A stretch of 55,000 nucleotides of DNA, from the NCBI GenBank assembly GCA_030041375.1, contig JASHOA010000040.1, forward strand, positions 1 through 55,000. The letters run 5' to 3'. The notes under the pieces were generated by a model that was not told the origin of the DNA, did no database searches, and was given only the letters and a program-made list of their open reading frames with translations. Every line of letters starts with the position of its first letter. Within the stretch, counting starts at the first letter, position 1. Position numbers and translations under genes: made by a program. Below are positions 43,122 to 50,941 of the stretch, in pieces. The stretch comes from Acetobacteraceae bacterium (GTDB lineage: Bacteria > Pseudomonadota > Alphaproteobacteria > Acetobacterales > Acetobacteraceae).

Positions 43122-43939
43122 TGAGGACGCTGCGCTGGATCGTCTATATCGTCGCGGTGCTGGCGCTCAACTTCCCGGTGATCGTGACGCTCGTCACCTC
43201 GTTCAAGAGCGCCGGCGAGATCTCCGTCAATCCGGGCCTGTGGGTCGCGGCGCCGACTCTCGAGAATTATCGAGGCGTGCTCACGGTCAGTAGCCGGCTC
43301 GACATCTACGGCTATCTCGGCAACAGCCTTGCGGTGTCGCTGATCGGCTCGCTGCTCGCCATCGTGTTGACCTTCCCTGCCGCCTACGCCATCGCGCGCG
43401 GCAAGTTCGGCCGGCGCGTGCTGCTGCCGGCCGTGGTCAATCTCCGGGCCGTGCCGCTCATCATCTTCGCCATCCCCATCTACATGATGTTCCAGGTGCT
43501 GGGCCTGCTCGACACCAGGCTCGGGCTGGGGCTGATTCTCACCATCGTCAACCTGCCGCTGGCACTGATCATTCTCGTCAACGCCATCGCCGAGCTGCCG
43601 ATGGAGCTCGACGAGGCGGCGCGGATTGATGGCGCCAACACGCTGCAGCTCCTGATCCGCATCGTCCAGCCGGTAATTCGCCCGGCGCTCGCCACCTGTG
43701 CGATTTTCGGTTTCATCACGGCCTGGAACGAATTCCTGTTCGGGCTGATGCTGACTGCCAACCATGCCGTGCCGATGACGGTCGGCGCCTCGTTCTTCTT
43801 CTCGGCGAGCGGGGGCGGCGTGCGATGGGGGCCGGCCTCGGCGGTGATGATCGTGGGCGCCTTGCCGCCGATGGTGCTCGGCCTGGCGATGTACCGCCAG
43901 ATCAGCGGCTCGCTGATGGCAGGGGCGGTGAAGGGATAG
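43118..43939 (+). CDS. Sugar ABC transporter permease 2
   Basis: 273 residues, MalG-like with about six transmembrane helices and the EAA loop 'PMELDEAARIDGANTLQLLI'. 'TFPAAYAIARGKFGRRVLLP' and 'FGFITAWNEFLFGLMLTANH' are typical of CUT1 second permeases. Start ATGATGA overlaps permease 1. No ABC ATPase follows: the next sequence is a repeat array, so the importer must borrow an MsmK/UgpC-type ATPase encoded elsewhere. Confidence 0.9.
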   Translation: MMRTLRWIVYIVAVLALNFPVIVTLVTSFKSAGEISVNPGLWVAAPTLENYRGVLTVSSRLDIYGYLGNSLAVSLIGSLLAIVLTFPAAYAIARGKFGRRVLLPAVVNLRAVPLIIFAIPIYMMFQVLGLLDTRLGLGLILTIVNLPLALIILVNAIAELPMELDEAARIDGANTLQLLIRIVQPVIRPALATCAIFGFITAWNEFLFGLMLTANHAVPMTVGASFFFSASGGGVRWGPASAVMIVGALPPMVLGLAMYRQISGSLMAGAVKG

Positions 43940-44014
43940 GGGGAAGAGAGAGCGCTTCGTACGCCCAGGCGCCGCCCGGCCCCGGTGTTGTGACGGCGCA
44001 GGGTGCGGGCGGTT

Positions 44015-44426
44015 AGCCCGCGATCGCCCGAGGCGGAAACGTCGGAGGGCGTGAATCGCGGGCTCGAATAAAGCGCGAGACCGGTGTCGGGCTGCGCAGT
44101 CAGCCCGACACGGGTCTCGCCCGCGATCGCCCGAGGCGGAAACGTCGGAGGGCGTGAATCGCGAGCTCGAATAAAGCGCGAGACCGGTGTCGGGCTGCGC
44201 AGTCAGCCCGACACCGCTCTCGCCCGCGATCGCCCGAGGCGGAAACGTCGGAGGGCGTGAATCGCGGGCTCGAATAAAGAGCGAGACCTGTGTCGGGCTG
44301 CACAGTCAGCCCGACACGGGTCTCGCCCGCGATCGCCCGAGGCGGAAACGTCGGAGGGCGTGAATCGCGGGCTCGAATAAAGCGCGAGACCGGTGTCGGG
44401 CTGCGCAGTCAGCCCGACACAGGTCT
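44015..44426 (+). repeat. BIME-like repeat A, four tandem 103-bp units
   Basis: H2 starts recur at 44016, 44119, 44222 and 44325, exactly 103 bp apart; the last H1 ends GGTCT at 44426. Units differ by single bases only (for example GCGAGCTCG in unit 2, CGACACCGCTCT in its H1, loops CGCAGT or CACAGT). It occupies most of the gap 43940-44433 between the permease stop and the convergent SDR stop 8 bp away. Confidence 0.93.
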
Positions 44427-44433
44427 AAGGCTA

Positions 44434-45201
44434 TCAACCGGCCATGGTCAGTCCGCCGGATACCGACAGCACCTGGCCGGTGACATAGGCAGCGGCCTCG
44501 GAAGCAAAGAAGACGATGGCACCCGGCAGATCTTCGGGCTCGCCGACGCGGCCGAGCGGAATCGCGCGACGGAACGCCTCGACCAGCTTCTCAGGGTTGT
44601 TGGCTCCCTTCTTGTACTCCTCGAAGAGGGCGGTCGCGGTCGGCCCCGGACAGACCACGTTGACGGTGATGCCGTCACGCGCATGCTCCCGCGCCAGCGT
44701 TTTGGAGAACGCGACCAGGCCTGCCTTGCAGGCGGCATAAACCGCCTCACCGCTCGAGCCGACGCGCGCGGCATCGGAGGCGACGTTGACGATCCGGCCG
44801 CTCTTGCGTTCCACCATCAACGGCAGAACCACGTGGTGCATATGCAGCGCGCCGACCAGGTTGATCGCGATCAGCCGTTCCCAATCCGCCGGAGTCGTCT
44901 TCAGGAAAGGCCGGAAGACATCCCACCCGGCATTGTTCACGAGCACCGCGATCGGCCCGAGCTCTGCCTCGCTCGCCGCAACCGCCGCCTCGACGCCGGC
45001 ACGCTCGGTGATGTCGCAGCCATAGGAGCGCGCCATTCCGCCGCCGGCCCGGATCTCGGCGGCCGTCCGTTCGGCTGCAGAACGATCGCGGTCGAAAACC
45101 GCGACCCGGCCGCCGGCCGCGGCAAAGCGGCGCGCGGTGGCGGCGCCGATGCCGCGCCCCGCACCCGTGATGACGATCGTCTTGTCCTTGAACTCCGACA
45201 T
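44434..45201 (-). CDS. SDR dehydrogenase, BadH-like
   Basis: 255 residues, classical short-chain dehydrogenase. Cofactor motif 'ITGAGRGIGAATARRFAAAG', 'NNAGWDVFRPFLKTTPADWE', catalytic Ser in 'NVASDAARVGSSGEAVYAAC' and the Tyr/Lys in YAACK, ending 'GQVLSVSGGLTMAG'. The 'GWDxFxPF..T', 'ALHMHH' and terminal GGLTM signatures closely recall BadH (2-hydroxycyclohexanecarboxyl-CoA dehydrogenase) from memory. Other benzoyl-CoA-type ring degradation genes are not in view, so the true substrate may be another hydroxyacyl-CoA. 40 bp downstream of the second SDR, same operon. Confidence 0.82.
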   Translation of the reverse strand: MSEFKDKTIVITGAGRGIGAATARRFAAAGGRVAVFDRDRSAAERTAAEIRAGGGMARSYGCDITERAGVEAAVAASEAELGPIAVLVNNAGWDVFRPFLKTTPADWERLIAINLVGALHMHHVVLPLMVERKSGRIVNVASDAARVGSSGEAVYAACKAGLVAFSKTLAREHARDGITVNVVCPGPTATALFEEYKKGANNPEKLVEAFRRAIPLGRVGEPEDLPGAIVFFASEAAAYVTGQVLSVSGGLTMAG

Positions 45202-45241
45202 CAGCGTTGTTCCGAAAGAAGGATACGGCCCCGCCGCCCGA

Positions 45242-46015
45242 TCACACCACCGTCGCGCCGCCATCGATCGCCAGCACCTGGCCGGTGATGTGCCCGCCGG
45301 CATCCGAGGCGAAGAGCAACGCCGCGCCCTTGAGATCATGCGGGCCGCCAAGCTTGCCGAGCGGCGTCGCGGCGACGATCCCCCCCGCAAATCGTTCCAG
45401 CGTGACCGCCGTCATCTTCGATGGAAAAAATCCGGGCGCGATGGCGTTCACGGTAATGCCGTGCGGGCCCCACTCGGCGGCGAGCGAACGGGTGAAGCTG
45501 ACGATGCCGCCCTTGCTGGTGGCATAGGCGAGCACGCCGGGCATGCCGCGCGGGCGGCCGCGGAACGCTTCGATCGACGCGATGTTCAGGATGCGTCCCG
45601 CACCTGCGGGCAGCATGGCCACCCGCCCGACCGCCTGCGTGAGCAGAAACATGCCGGTGAGGTTGAGATCGAGCACCTTGCGCCAGCCCTCGAGCGGGTG
45701 GGTTTCGGCCGGAGCGCCCCAGGCCGCCCCGGCATTGTTGACCAGGATATCGATCCGGCCGCAGGTGGCCATCGCCTCGGCAACGATCGTCTCGGCGGCG
45801 GCTTGGTTGGAAAGATCGGCTGCGATCGCCACCGCTTCGACCCCCTGCGCAGCCAGGTGCGCCGAGGCTGCCGCAAGCCCGGCCTCCTTGCGCGCGGTGA
45901 GAACGAGTTTTGCGCCGTATTCACCGAGTGCCTCGGCAATTTGCAGGCCGAGCCCGCGCGAGCCGCCGGAGATCAGCGCCACGCGGCCGGAAAGATCGAA
46001 CAGCTTCTTCAGCAT
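45242..46015 (-). CDS. SDR-family oxidoreductase
   Basis: 257 residues with NAD(P) motif 'VALISGGSRGLGLQIAEALG', 'ILVNNAGAAWGAPAE', catalytic region 'NIASIEAFRGRPRGMPGVLA' and 'YATSKGGIVSFTRSLAAEWG', ending 'GHITGQVLAIDGGATVV'. 'LTARKEAG' in the second strand suggests NADPH preference. Similar to gluconate 5-dehydrogenase/3-oxoacyl reductase-type SDRs; no exact substrate. Start MLKKLFDL chosen; four earlier codons possible. Probably co-transcribed with the VOC and BadH-like genes. Confidence 0.82.
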   Translation of the reverse strand: MLKKLFDLSGRVALISGGSRGLGLQIAEALGEYGAKLVLTARKEAGLAAASAHLAAQGVEAVAIAADLSNQAAAETIVAEAMATCGRIDILVNNAGAAWGAPAETHPLEGWRKVLDLNLTGMFLLTQAVGRVAMLPAGAGRILNIASIEAFRGRPRGMPGVLAYATSKGGIVSFTRSLAAEWGPHGITVNAIAPGFFPSKMTAVTLERFAGGIVAATPLGKLGGPHDLKGAALLFASDAGGHITGQVLAIDGGATVV

Positions 46016-46163
46016 CGGCACGACCATGACATCGAACGTCAGGCTTGCGAAGCAGCGGTCTCCCCCACTTCAGTCTTCCAAGCCTCATGGGCTCAGGTCG
46101 TGACGATGCCGATCGATCTTTCGGGTTCGTTCGGCGGCACTCCACACGCGGCTCGGGCCTCGC

Positions 46164-46544
46164 TCATTCCGCTGTACCGCCACAGGTGGCCTCGAGCCGG
46201 TAGCCGTCCGGATCGATCGCGAAGGCGGCGTAATAGTCCGGGCCGTAGTCGGCCCTGAGCCCGGGGGCTCCATTGTCGCCTCCGCCCGTGGTGAGAGCCG
46301 CGGCATGGAACGCATCGACGCTTTGACGTGACGGGGCAGTGAAGCAGAAATGCAGGCCGGACTGTGGATCGGCGGCCACCGGCCGCGTCACGACGCTGAT
46401 CCACAAGGCCACCTGCTCGCGGCCATAGCCGAGCGAATCCGCCCCGTTGCTCAGGCATTTGTAACCGAGCGGACCGAGCGCGGCATCATAGAAGCGCCTG
46501 CTCCTTGCGAGGTCGTGAACCCCGATCGAGACATGATCGATCAT
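46164..46544 (-). CDS. VOC (glyoxalase/dioxygenase fold) protein
   Basis: 126 residues, one complete vicinal-oxygen-chelate domain: 'MIDHVSIGVHDLARSRRFYD' with metal ligand His4, 'SGLHFCFTAPSRQSVDAFHA' with His65, 'FAIDPDGYRLEAT' with Glu118. The three ligands support a metal site. Sequence looks like the small 'glyoxalase-like' VOC proteins of unknown substrate. RBS GGAGAA is about 7 nt before the ATG. It is divergent from the AraC gene across 102 bp and is first of the VOC-SDR-SDR set (148-bp gap to the next). Confidence 0.85.
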   Translation of the reverse strand: MIDHVSIGVHDLARSRRFYDAALGPLGYKCLSNGADSLGYGREQVALWISVVTRPVAADPQSGLHFCFTAPSRQSVDAFHAAALTTGGGDNGAPGLRADYGPDYYAAFAIDPDGYRLEATCGGTAE

Positions 46545-46646
46545 GCTGGCATTCTCCTTCGATAGCTGATGGGACATTCGTCCGCCGGGTGGAGAGTTGG
46601 CACGCGGATGCTGTCGGGGCTTGGGGAATATTGCTATAGGCAGCCG

Positions 46647-47522
46647 ATGCAACAGGAACTGGAGGTGCGCCGCCCGCAGGCGCGCCGAATCGCGGCCGGC
46701 GAGGGCTGGCAGGTCAGCGAGTTCGTCTGCCACCTCGGGCCGGACGATAAGCCGTTCGAGGAACAGCACGAGGAGGTCAGCATCGCCGCGGTGCTGGCCG
46801 GATCGTTTCATTACCGCTCGCCGGCCGGCCGCGCGCTCCTCTATCCCGGCGCCTTCCTGCTCGGCAACGCCGGAGCCTGCTTCACCTGCGGGCACGAACA
46901 CGCGCGGGGAGACCGGTGCATCGCATTTCATTTTGATAACGAACTATTTTGTGAAATCGCCGCCTCGAGCGCCGGCTCGCATCGCTTCCGGTTTCCGGCT
47001 TCCATGCTGCCCGCGACGAGCGTTCCGGCGCCTGTCATCGCCGAAGCCGAAGCGGCAGCGGCGGGTCGTGCCATGGTCGAGGAACGAGTCATCGCCCTCC
47101 TCGAAGCCGTGCTGGCCAGGTTCTCAACGGCAGCGCCGCCCATTCCGGATCCGAAGCCGATCGATCGCCGGCGGATCGGCGCCACGCTCCGCTACATCGA
47201 GCAGAACTTCGATCGCTCGCTCAGCCTTGCCGAACTGGCCTCGATCGCCGGCATGAGCCGTTACCATTTCCTGCGCACCTTCCGCCGCGCGCTCGGTACC
47301 ACGCCCTATCGGCTGGTGCAGGACATGCGCCTGAGAAGGGCCGCACTCGCCCTCGCCACCACCGACGAACCGGTTGCCGCCATCGCTTTTGCCGCCGGCT
47401 TCGGGGACCTTTCCACCTTCAATGCACGTTTCCGGACGCTGTTCGGCAACACCCCGAGCGTCTTTCGCTCTCAGAGACCGAGGCGATCGAGCGTGCGGGC
47501 GAGCACCTTCGCCTCATCGTAA
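46647..47522 (+). CDS. AraC-family transcriptional regulator
   Basis: 291 residues. An N-terminal cupin-like sensing domain ('EEVSIAAVLAGSFHYRSPAG', 'LYPGAFLLGNAGACFTCGHE') is followed by a C-terminal double HTH (about 185-285): 'LRYIEQNFDRSLSLAELASI', 'AGMSRYHFLRTFRRALGTTP', 'AIAFAAGFGDLSTFNARFRT'. Start MQQELEVR chosen; ATG at 46611 is possible. Divergent position suggests control of the VOC-SDR operon through the 102-bp shared gap. Its last 52 bp overlap the convergent glycosyltransferase gene, giving an unusual tail after 'NTPSVFRSQ'. Confidence 0.85.
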   Translation: MQQELEVRRPQARRIAAGEGWQVSEFVCHLGPDDKPFEEQHEEVSIAAVLAGSFHYRSPAGRALLYPGAFLLGNAGACFTCGHEHARGDRCIAFHFDNELFCEIAASSAGSHRFRFPASMLPATSVPAPVIAEAEAAAAGRAMVEERVIALLEAVLARFSTAAPPIPDPKPIDRRRIGATLRYIEQNFDRSLSLAELASIAGMSRYHFLRTFRRALGTTPYRLVQDMRLRRAALALATTDEPVAAIAFAAGFGDLSTFNARFRTLFGNTPSVFRSQRPRRSSVRASTFASS

Positions 47523-48574
47523 CAGGAAAGCGCGCGCTCGCGGCCGGCCTCGCCCATCAGGGCGCGCCGCTCGGGCGCGCTGGCAAGACTGGAGAGCGCG
47601 TCAGCCAGCGCGGCCGGATCGCCGCGCGGCACCAGGAGGCCGGTGACGCCAGGCAGCACCTGCTCGCGGGGCCCCGGAATATCGCTCGCAACGACGGGAA
47701 GGCCCGCCAGCATCGCCTCGATCAGCACCATCGGCAGGCCCTCGAAATAACTCGGCAGCGCGAAGATGTCGGCCGCCGCCAGGAGCGCCGGAACGTCCTC
47801 GCGATAGCCGAGCATTTTCAGCCGCGGACCGAGCCCCGAGCCGGTGAAGAGCGGCGCCATATCGGCGCCACGATCGGAGGGAAGCCGTTCGCCCACCACC
47901 CAAAGCTCGGCCTCCGGCAGCGCCCGCATCGCCTCCAGAAGCTCGGGGTACCCCTTCGGCCGGACCAGGCGCGAAACGATCAGCACGACCGGGCGTTCCG
48001 CCGGCGTGCCGAGCTCGGCCCGGATCCGCGTGCGGGCCGCCGCATCGGGCCGGAAAATGGCCGGATCGCGGCCATTGCCGACAGCCTCGGCGCGCCGCGC
48101 GATGCAAAGCCTCCGCGCCAGCGCCGCATCGGCGGCAGAGACGGTGAGATAGATGTCGGTCAGCCGCCCGCCGAGCCATTCCATCGCCAGCGTCGCCACG
48201 CGGAGCGGCAGGCTGGCAGGCGGGCGGAACAGGAAGCCGTGGCACGTATAGGCGATGCGCGGCACGTGTGCCCGGCGCGCCGCGGCACGGGCAAGGAAGC
48301 CGCTGATCGGCATGTGGGCATGCACGAGGTCCGGTTTTTCCCGGCGAAACAGGTCGAGCAGCGAGCGAAAGGAAGCGAGATGCGTGCCGAGCGAAACACG
48401 CCGGACGAACGGGTGCGCAACGACCCGGAATCCCTCCGCCTCCACGCTTCTGAGCAACGGCCCCTCCGGGGCAACCCCGACCATCTCGTGGCCGCGCTCC
48501 CGGCCGGCACGCATCAGGGGAAGCAGGAACTGGCGAAGCGCGAAATCGGTATTGGTGACCTCGATAACCTTCAC
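47471..48574 (-). CDS. Glycosyltransferase family 4
   Basis: 367 residues, GT-B fold. N-terminal acceptor domain with 'KPDLVHAHMPISGFLARAAA' and 'IAYTCHGFLF'; donor domain with 'VVLIVSRLVRPKGYPELLEA', 'MLGYREDVPALLAAADIFAL' and the EX7E motif in 'SYFEGLPMVLIEAMLAG'. Resembles capsule/exopolysaccharide enzymes of the EpsD type. GTG start (VKVIEVTN) lies 5 nt after the heparinase stop with AAGG upstream; an ATG ten codons earlier overlaps that gene. Last gene of the rsmB-rpe-heparinase operon. Confidence 0.88.
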   Translation of the reverse strand: MKVIEVTNTDFALRQFLLPLMRAGRERGHEMVGVAPEGPLLRSVEAEGFRVVAHPFVRRVSLGTHLASFRSLLDLFRREKPDLVHAHMPISGFLARAAARRAHVPRIAYTCHGFLFRPPASLPLRVATLAMEWLGGRLTDIYLTVSAADAALARRLCIARRAEAVGNGRDPAIFRPDAAARTRIRAELGTPAERPVVLIVSRLVRPKGYPELLEAMRALPEAELWVVGERLPSDRGADMAPLFTGSGLGPRLKMLGYREDVPALLAAADIFALPSYFEGLPMVLIEAMLAGLPVVASDIPGPREQVLPGVTGLLVPRGDPAALADALSSLASAPERRALMGEAGRERALSCYDEAKVLARTLDRLGL

Positions 48575-48579
48575 GCGCC

Positions 48580-50181
48580 CTAACCGACCTTGCTCACCGC
48601 CCATTTCACCTGCTGGGGACCATCCGCGTAACCGCTCAGCACGACCTGCTCGGCGCGCCTGGCCTCGTTGGTGCCGAGATAGATGCTTTCCTCGAGCGTC
48701 ATGCGCGCTCCCTCGGCGCGCAGCCGCCAGCCGCTACCGGAGGGCAGGCGCAGCAACGCCGCTTCGCCGTCCTGCTGCAGGCTCGCCGTCACCGCCGGGT
48801 GCAGGTGGAAGCGGATCGTGAAGGCCTGCGGCATGGCGGCCTCGATCGCGTCTTCGCCGCGCACGTCTTCGCCACTCTCCGCCATGTAAAGCCGCCGCCG
48901 ATGGATCGCGCCGAACGGCTTCAGCCAGCCATCGTGACTGGTCTCGAGCCAGTGTGCGCCGCTTGCTTCCTGTCGTTCCACCTCCACCTTTTCCGGCCGC
49001 CGGCCGAGCCCGTCCGGTGCCAGTTCGGAGGAATTGACATCGGCGATCACCAGCGTCGAGTGGGCGGCAGTCGCGCGCAAGGCATCGCGCCAGGCCTCGG
49101 AGGCGGCAGGGGCAGCGCCGCAATTGACGATCAGCCGCTCCCGGCCGACCGAAAGCTCGAGCGAGAGAGTGCCGGCATGGGCGAACCGGTCGAGCCCGCG
49201 CGGCGCCGGCACGCCCGCGTCGACGATCAGCAGGCTGCGTCCCGCCGCGAGGCGATAGAACCCGCCATCCGCCAACAGGACCGGGGCGCGGCCGCTGCGG
49301 CCGGCCTGCGTCAGGACGAGGTCGATCAGTTCGGGACTCTCTTCTTTGCTGCCGTTGAAGAGGGCGAGCCCCCCGTCGCCATGCCGGAGGGTCCGAATTC
49401 CGAGCACCATCCGTTCGATGGCGCTGCCGATCGGCGCCGGCTGGGCGGCATTGATGCTCTGCAGGAGGGAGCGGATTTCGATCAGGTCCTTCAGCGCCCC
49501 AAGCTGCACCGCCGGGCTGCGCTCGACGTGGCAGCCGTCGGGCAGAACCTGGCGGGCAATTTCCTGCGGCAGGAAGCGGAGCGCGCGGGTCAGCAAAGCC
49601 GGATGATCCGGAAGCGCAACGGCAGCGGCGATCAGGCCCTTGAGAGCGGTCAGCGCACGCGCATCGAGCTCTTCGGCCGGCAACGCGGCGGCGAGCGTCA
49701 CCGCATCGGCCGCCACCCGGCTCATCAGCTTTTTGCGGAACGCGTCGTCCGCCGAGGCGGCAAAGAAGTCGTAATGGCCAAGCCAGGCGGTGATGCGGCC
49801 GCCCACCACGTCCGGACGCTCGGAGAGGGGGTCGGCGTGCTGGGTTCCGATCCAGTCCGCAACCAGGGTGCGCGCGCGTCCTCGCGCTGCGTCGGTGCCG
49901 AGAGCGCGCAAGTCCCTGAGCCAAGTGAAATCATGCGCGGCGGCGCGCGTCATCGCCTGGCCTGTCAGTTGATTCCACCCGCCCGGACGCAGCGGGCGGA
50001 TCGTGCCGGCCACGTTCAGTTCGCCCTTGACCAGCCGCGCACCCTCCGTTGCATCGCCCGGCCAGGGGTCCCGCGCCGGCTGCGCCGGTGCATCCGGAAC
50101 CTGCAGCGGGCGGAACTGCTGAATGCGGGTGAAGGCGCGCCGCGCACGGCGCAGCCAGCGCCGGGAATCTGCCATGCTCAT
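48580..50181 (-). CDS. Heparinase II/III family protein
   Basis: 533 residues. N-terminal alpha-helical toroid ('WNQLTGQAMTRAAAHDFTWL', 'GRITAWLGHYDFFAASADDA', 'DGCHVERSPAVQLGALKDLI') and C-terminal beta-sandwich ('GGFYRLAAGRSLLIVDAGVP', 'HAGTLSLELSVGRERLIVNC', 'ATAAHSTLVIADVNSSEL'). Family members are polysaccharide lyases, but this chromosomal group next to rsmB and rpe is widely conserved in alphaproteobacteria without proven activity. No signal peptide is evident. ATGA overlap with rpe. Confidence 0.88.
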   Translation of the reverse strand: MSMADSRRWLRRARRAFTRIQQFRPLQVPDAPAQPARDPWPGDATEGARLVKGELNVAGTIRPLRPGGWNQLTGQAMTRAAAHDFTWLRDLRALGTDAARGRARTLVADWIGTQHADPLSERPDVVGGRITAWLGHYDFFAASADDAFRKKLMSRVAADAVTLAAALPAEELDARALTALKGLIAAAVALPDHPALLTRALRFLPQEIARQVLPDGCHVERSPAVQLGALKDLIEIRSLLQSINAAQPAPIGSAIERMVLGIRTLRHGDGGLALFNGSKEESPELIDLVLTQAGRSGRAPVLLADGGFYRLAAGRSLLIVDAGVPAPRGLDRFAHAGTLSLELSVGRERLIVNCGAAPAASEAWRDALRATAAHSTLVIADVNSSELAPDGLGRRPEKVEVERQEASGAHWLETSHDGWLKPFGAIHRRRLYMAESGEDVRGEDAIEAAMPQAFTIRFHLHPAVTASLQQDGEAALLRLPSGSGWRLRAEGARMTLEESIYLGTNEARRAEQVVLSGYADGPQQVKWAVSKVG

Positions 50182-50870
50182 TCGCCTGCCTCCGCACCCG
50201 CGCCGCGCAGCGCCGCCACCGCGGCAGCGTAGTCGGGGGCGCCGAAGATCGCGGTGCCCGCAATCAGCGCGGTTGCCCCCGCCGCGCGCACCGCGCCGGC
50301 GATCTCGCAGGTGATGCCGCCATCGGCGACCAGGGCAATGTCACGGCCGGATGCCTCGATCATCTCGCGCACCGTGGCGATCTTGCCGATCGCCGGAGAG
50401 AGGAAGGTCTGCCCGCCGAATCCCGGATCGACCGTCATGACCAGCACGATGTCGACGAGATCCAGCACCGGCGCAACCGCAACCGGCGGTGTTGCCGGAT
50501 TGATCGCAACGCCGGCCTTGCAGCCGAGACCGCGTATCGTCTGCAACGAGCGGTGGAGATGTGGCCCGGCTTCCGCATGCACGCTGATATGATCCGCTCC
50601 TGCCTCGGCGAAGCTGGCGAGATAGGGATCCACCGGCTCGATCATCAGATGCACATCGAACGGCAGGCGGCAATGCGCCCGGATCGCCCGCACCACGCCA
50701 GCTCCGAAGCTGATGTTGGGGACGAAATGACCGTCCATGACGTCGAGGTGCAGCCAGTCGGCACGCGCTTCTTCGATCGCCCTCACTTCCTCCTTGAGCC
50801 GCGCGAAATCGCCCGCGAGCAGGCTCGCCGCAATGATCGTCCGGACGGGAGGCCTCGCCGGCATCGGCAT
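50178..50870 (-). CDS. rpe: Ribulose-phosphate 3-epimerase
   Basis: 230 residues. Interconverts ribulose 5-phosphate and xylulose 5-phosphate in the pentose phosphate pathway. Motifs 'IIAASLLAGDFARLKEEVRA', 'WLHLDVMDGHFVPNISFGAG' (metal His, Asp), 'FDVHLMIEPVDPYL', 'VMTVDPGFGGQTFL' and 'VADGGITCEIAGAVRAAGA' are intact. Stop overlaps the heparinase ATG; rsmB ends 71 bp upstream. Confidence 0.95.
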   Translation of the reverse strand: MPMPARPPVRTIIAASLLAGDFARLKEEVRAIEEARADWLHLDVMDGHFVPNISFGAGVVRAIRAHCRLPFDVHLMIEPVDPYLASFAEAGADHISVHAEAGPHLHRSLQTIRGLGCKAGVAINPATPPVAVAPVLDLVDIVLVMTVDPGFGGQTFLSPAIGKIATVREMIEASGRDIALVADGGITCEIAGAVRAAGATALIAGTAIFGAPDYAAAVAALRGAGAEAGE

Positions 50871-50941
50871 TTTCTAAAGGGGCGAATCCGCGCCGCACAA
50901 GTGCCGATCCCCCCGGCTCGCGATCGACGGCGGATTCTCCT

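Noticed and set aside
44015-44426. Possible CRISPR array
   Set aside because: The 103-bp units are contiguous with no unique spacers, and the unit is itself two hairpins also found singly elsewhere.
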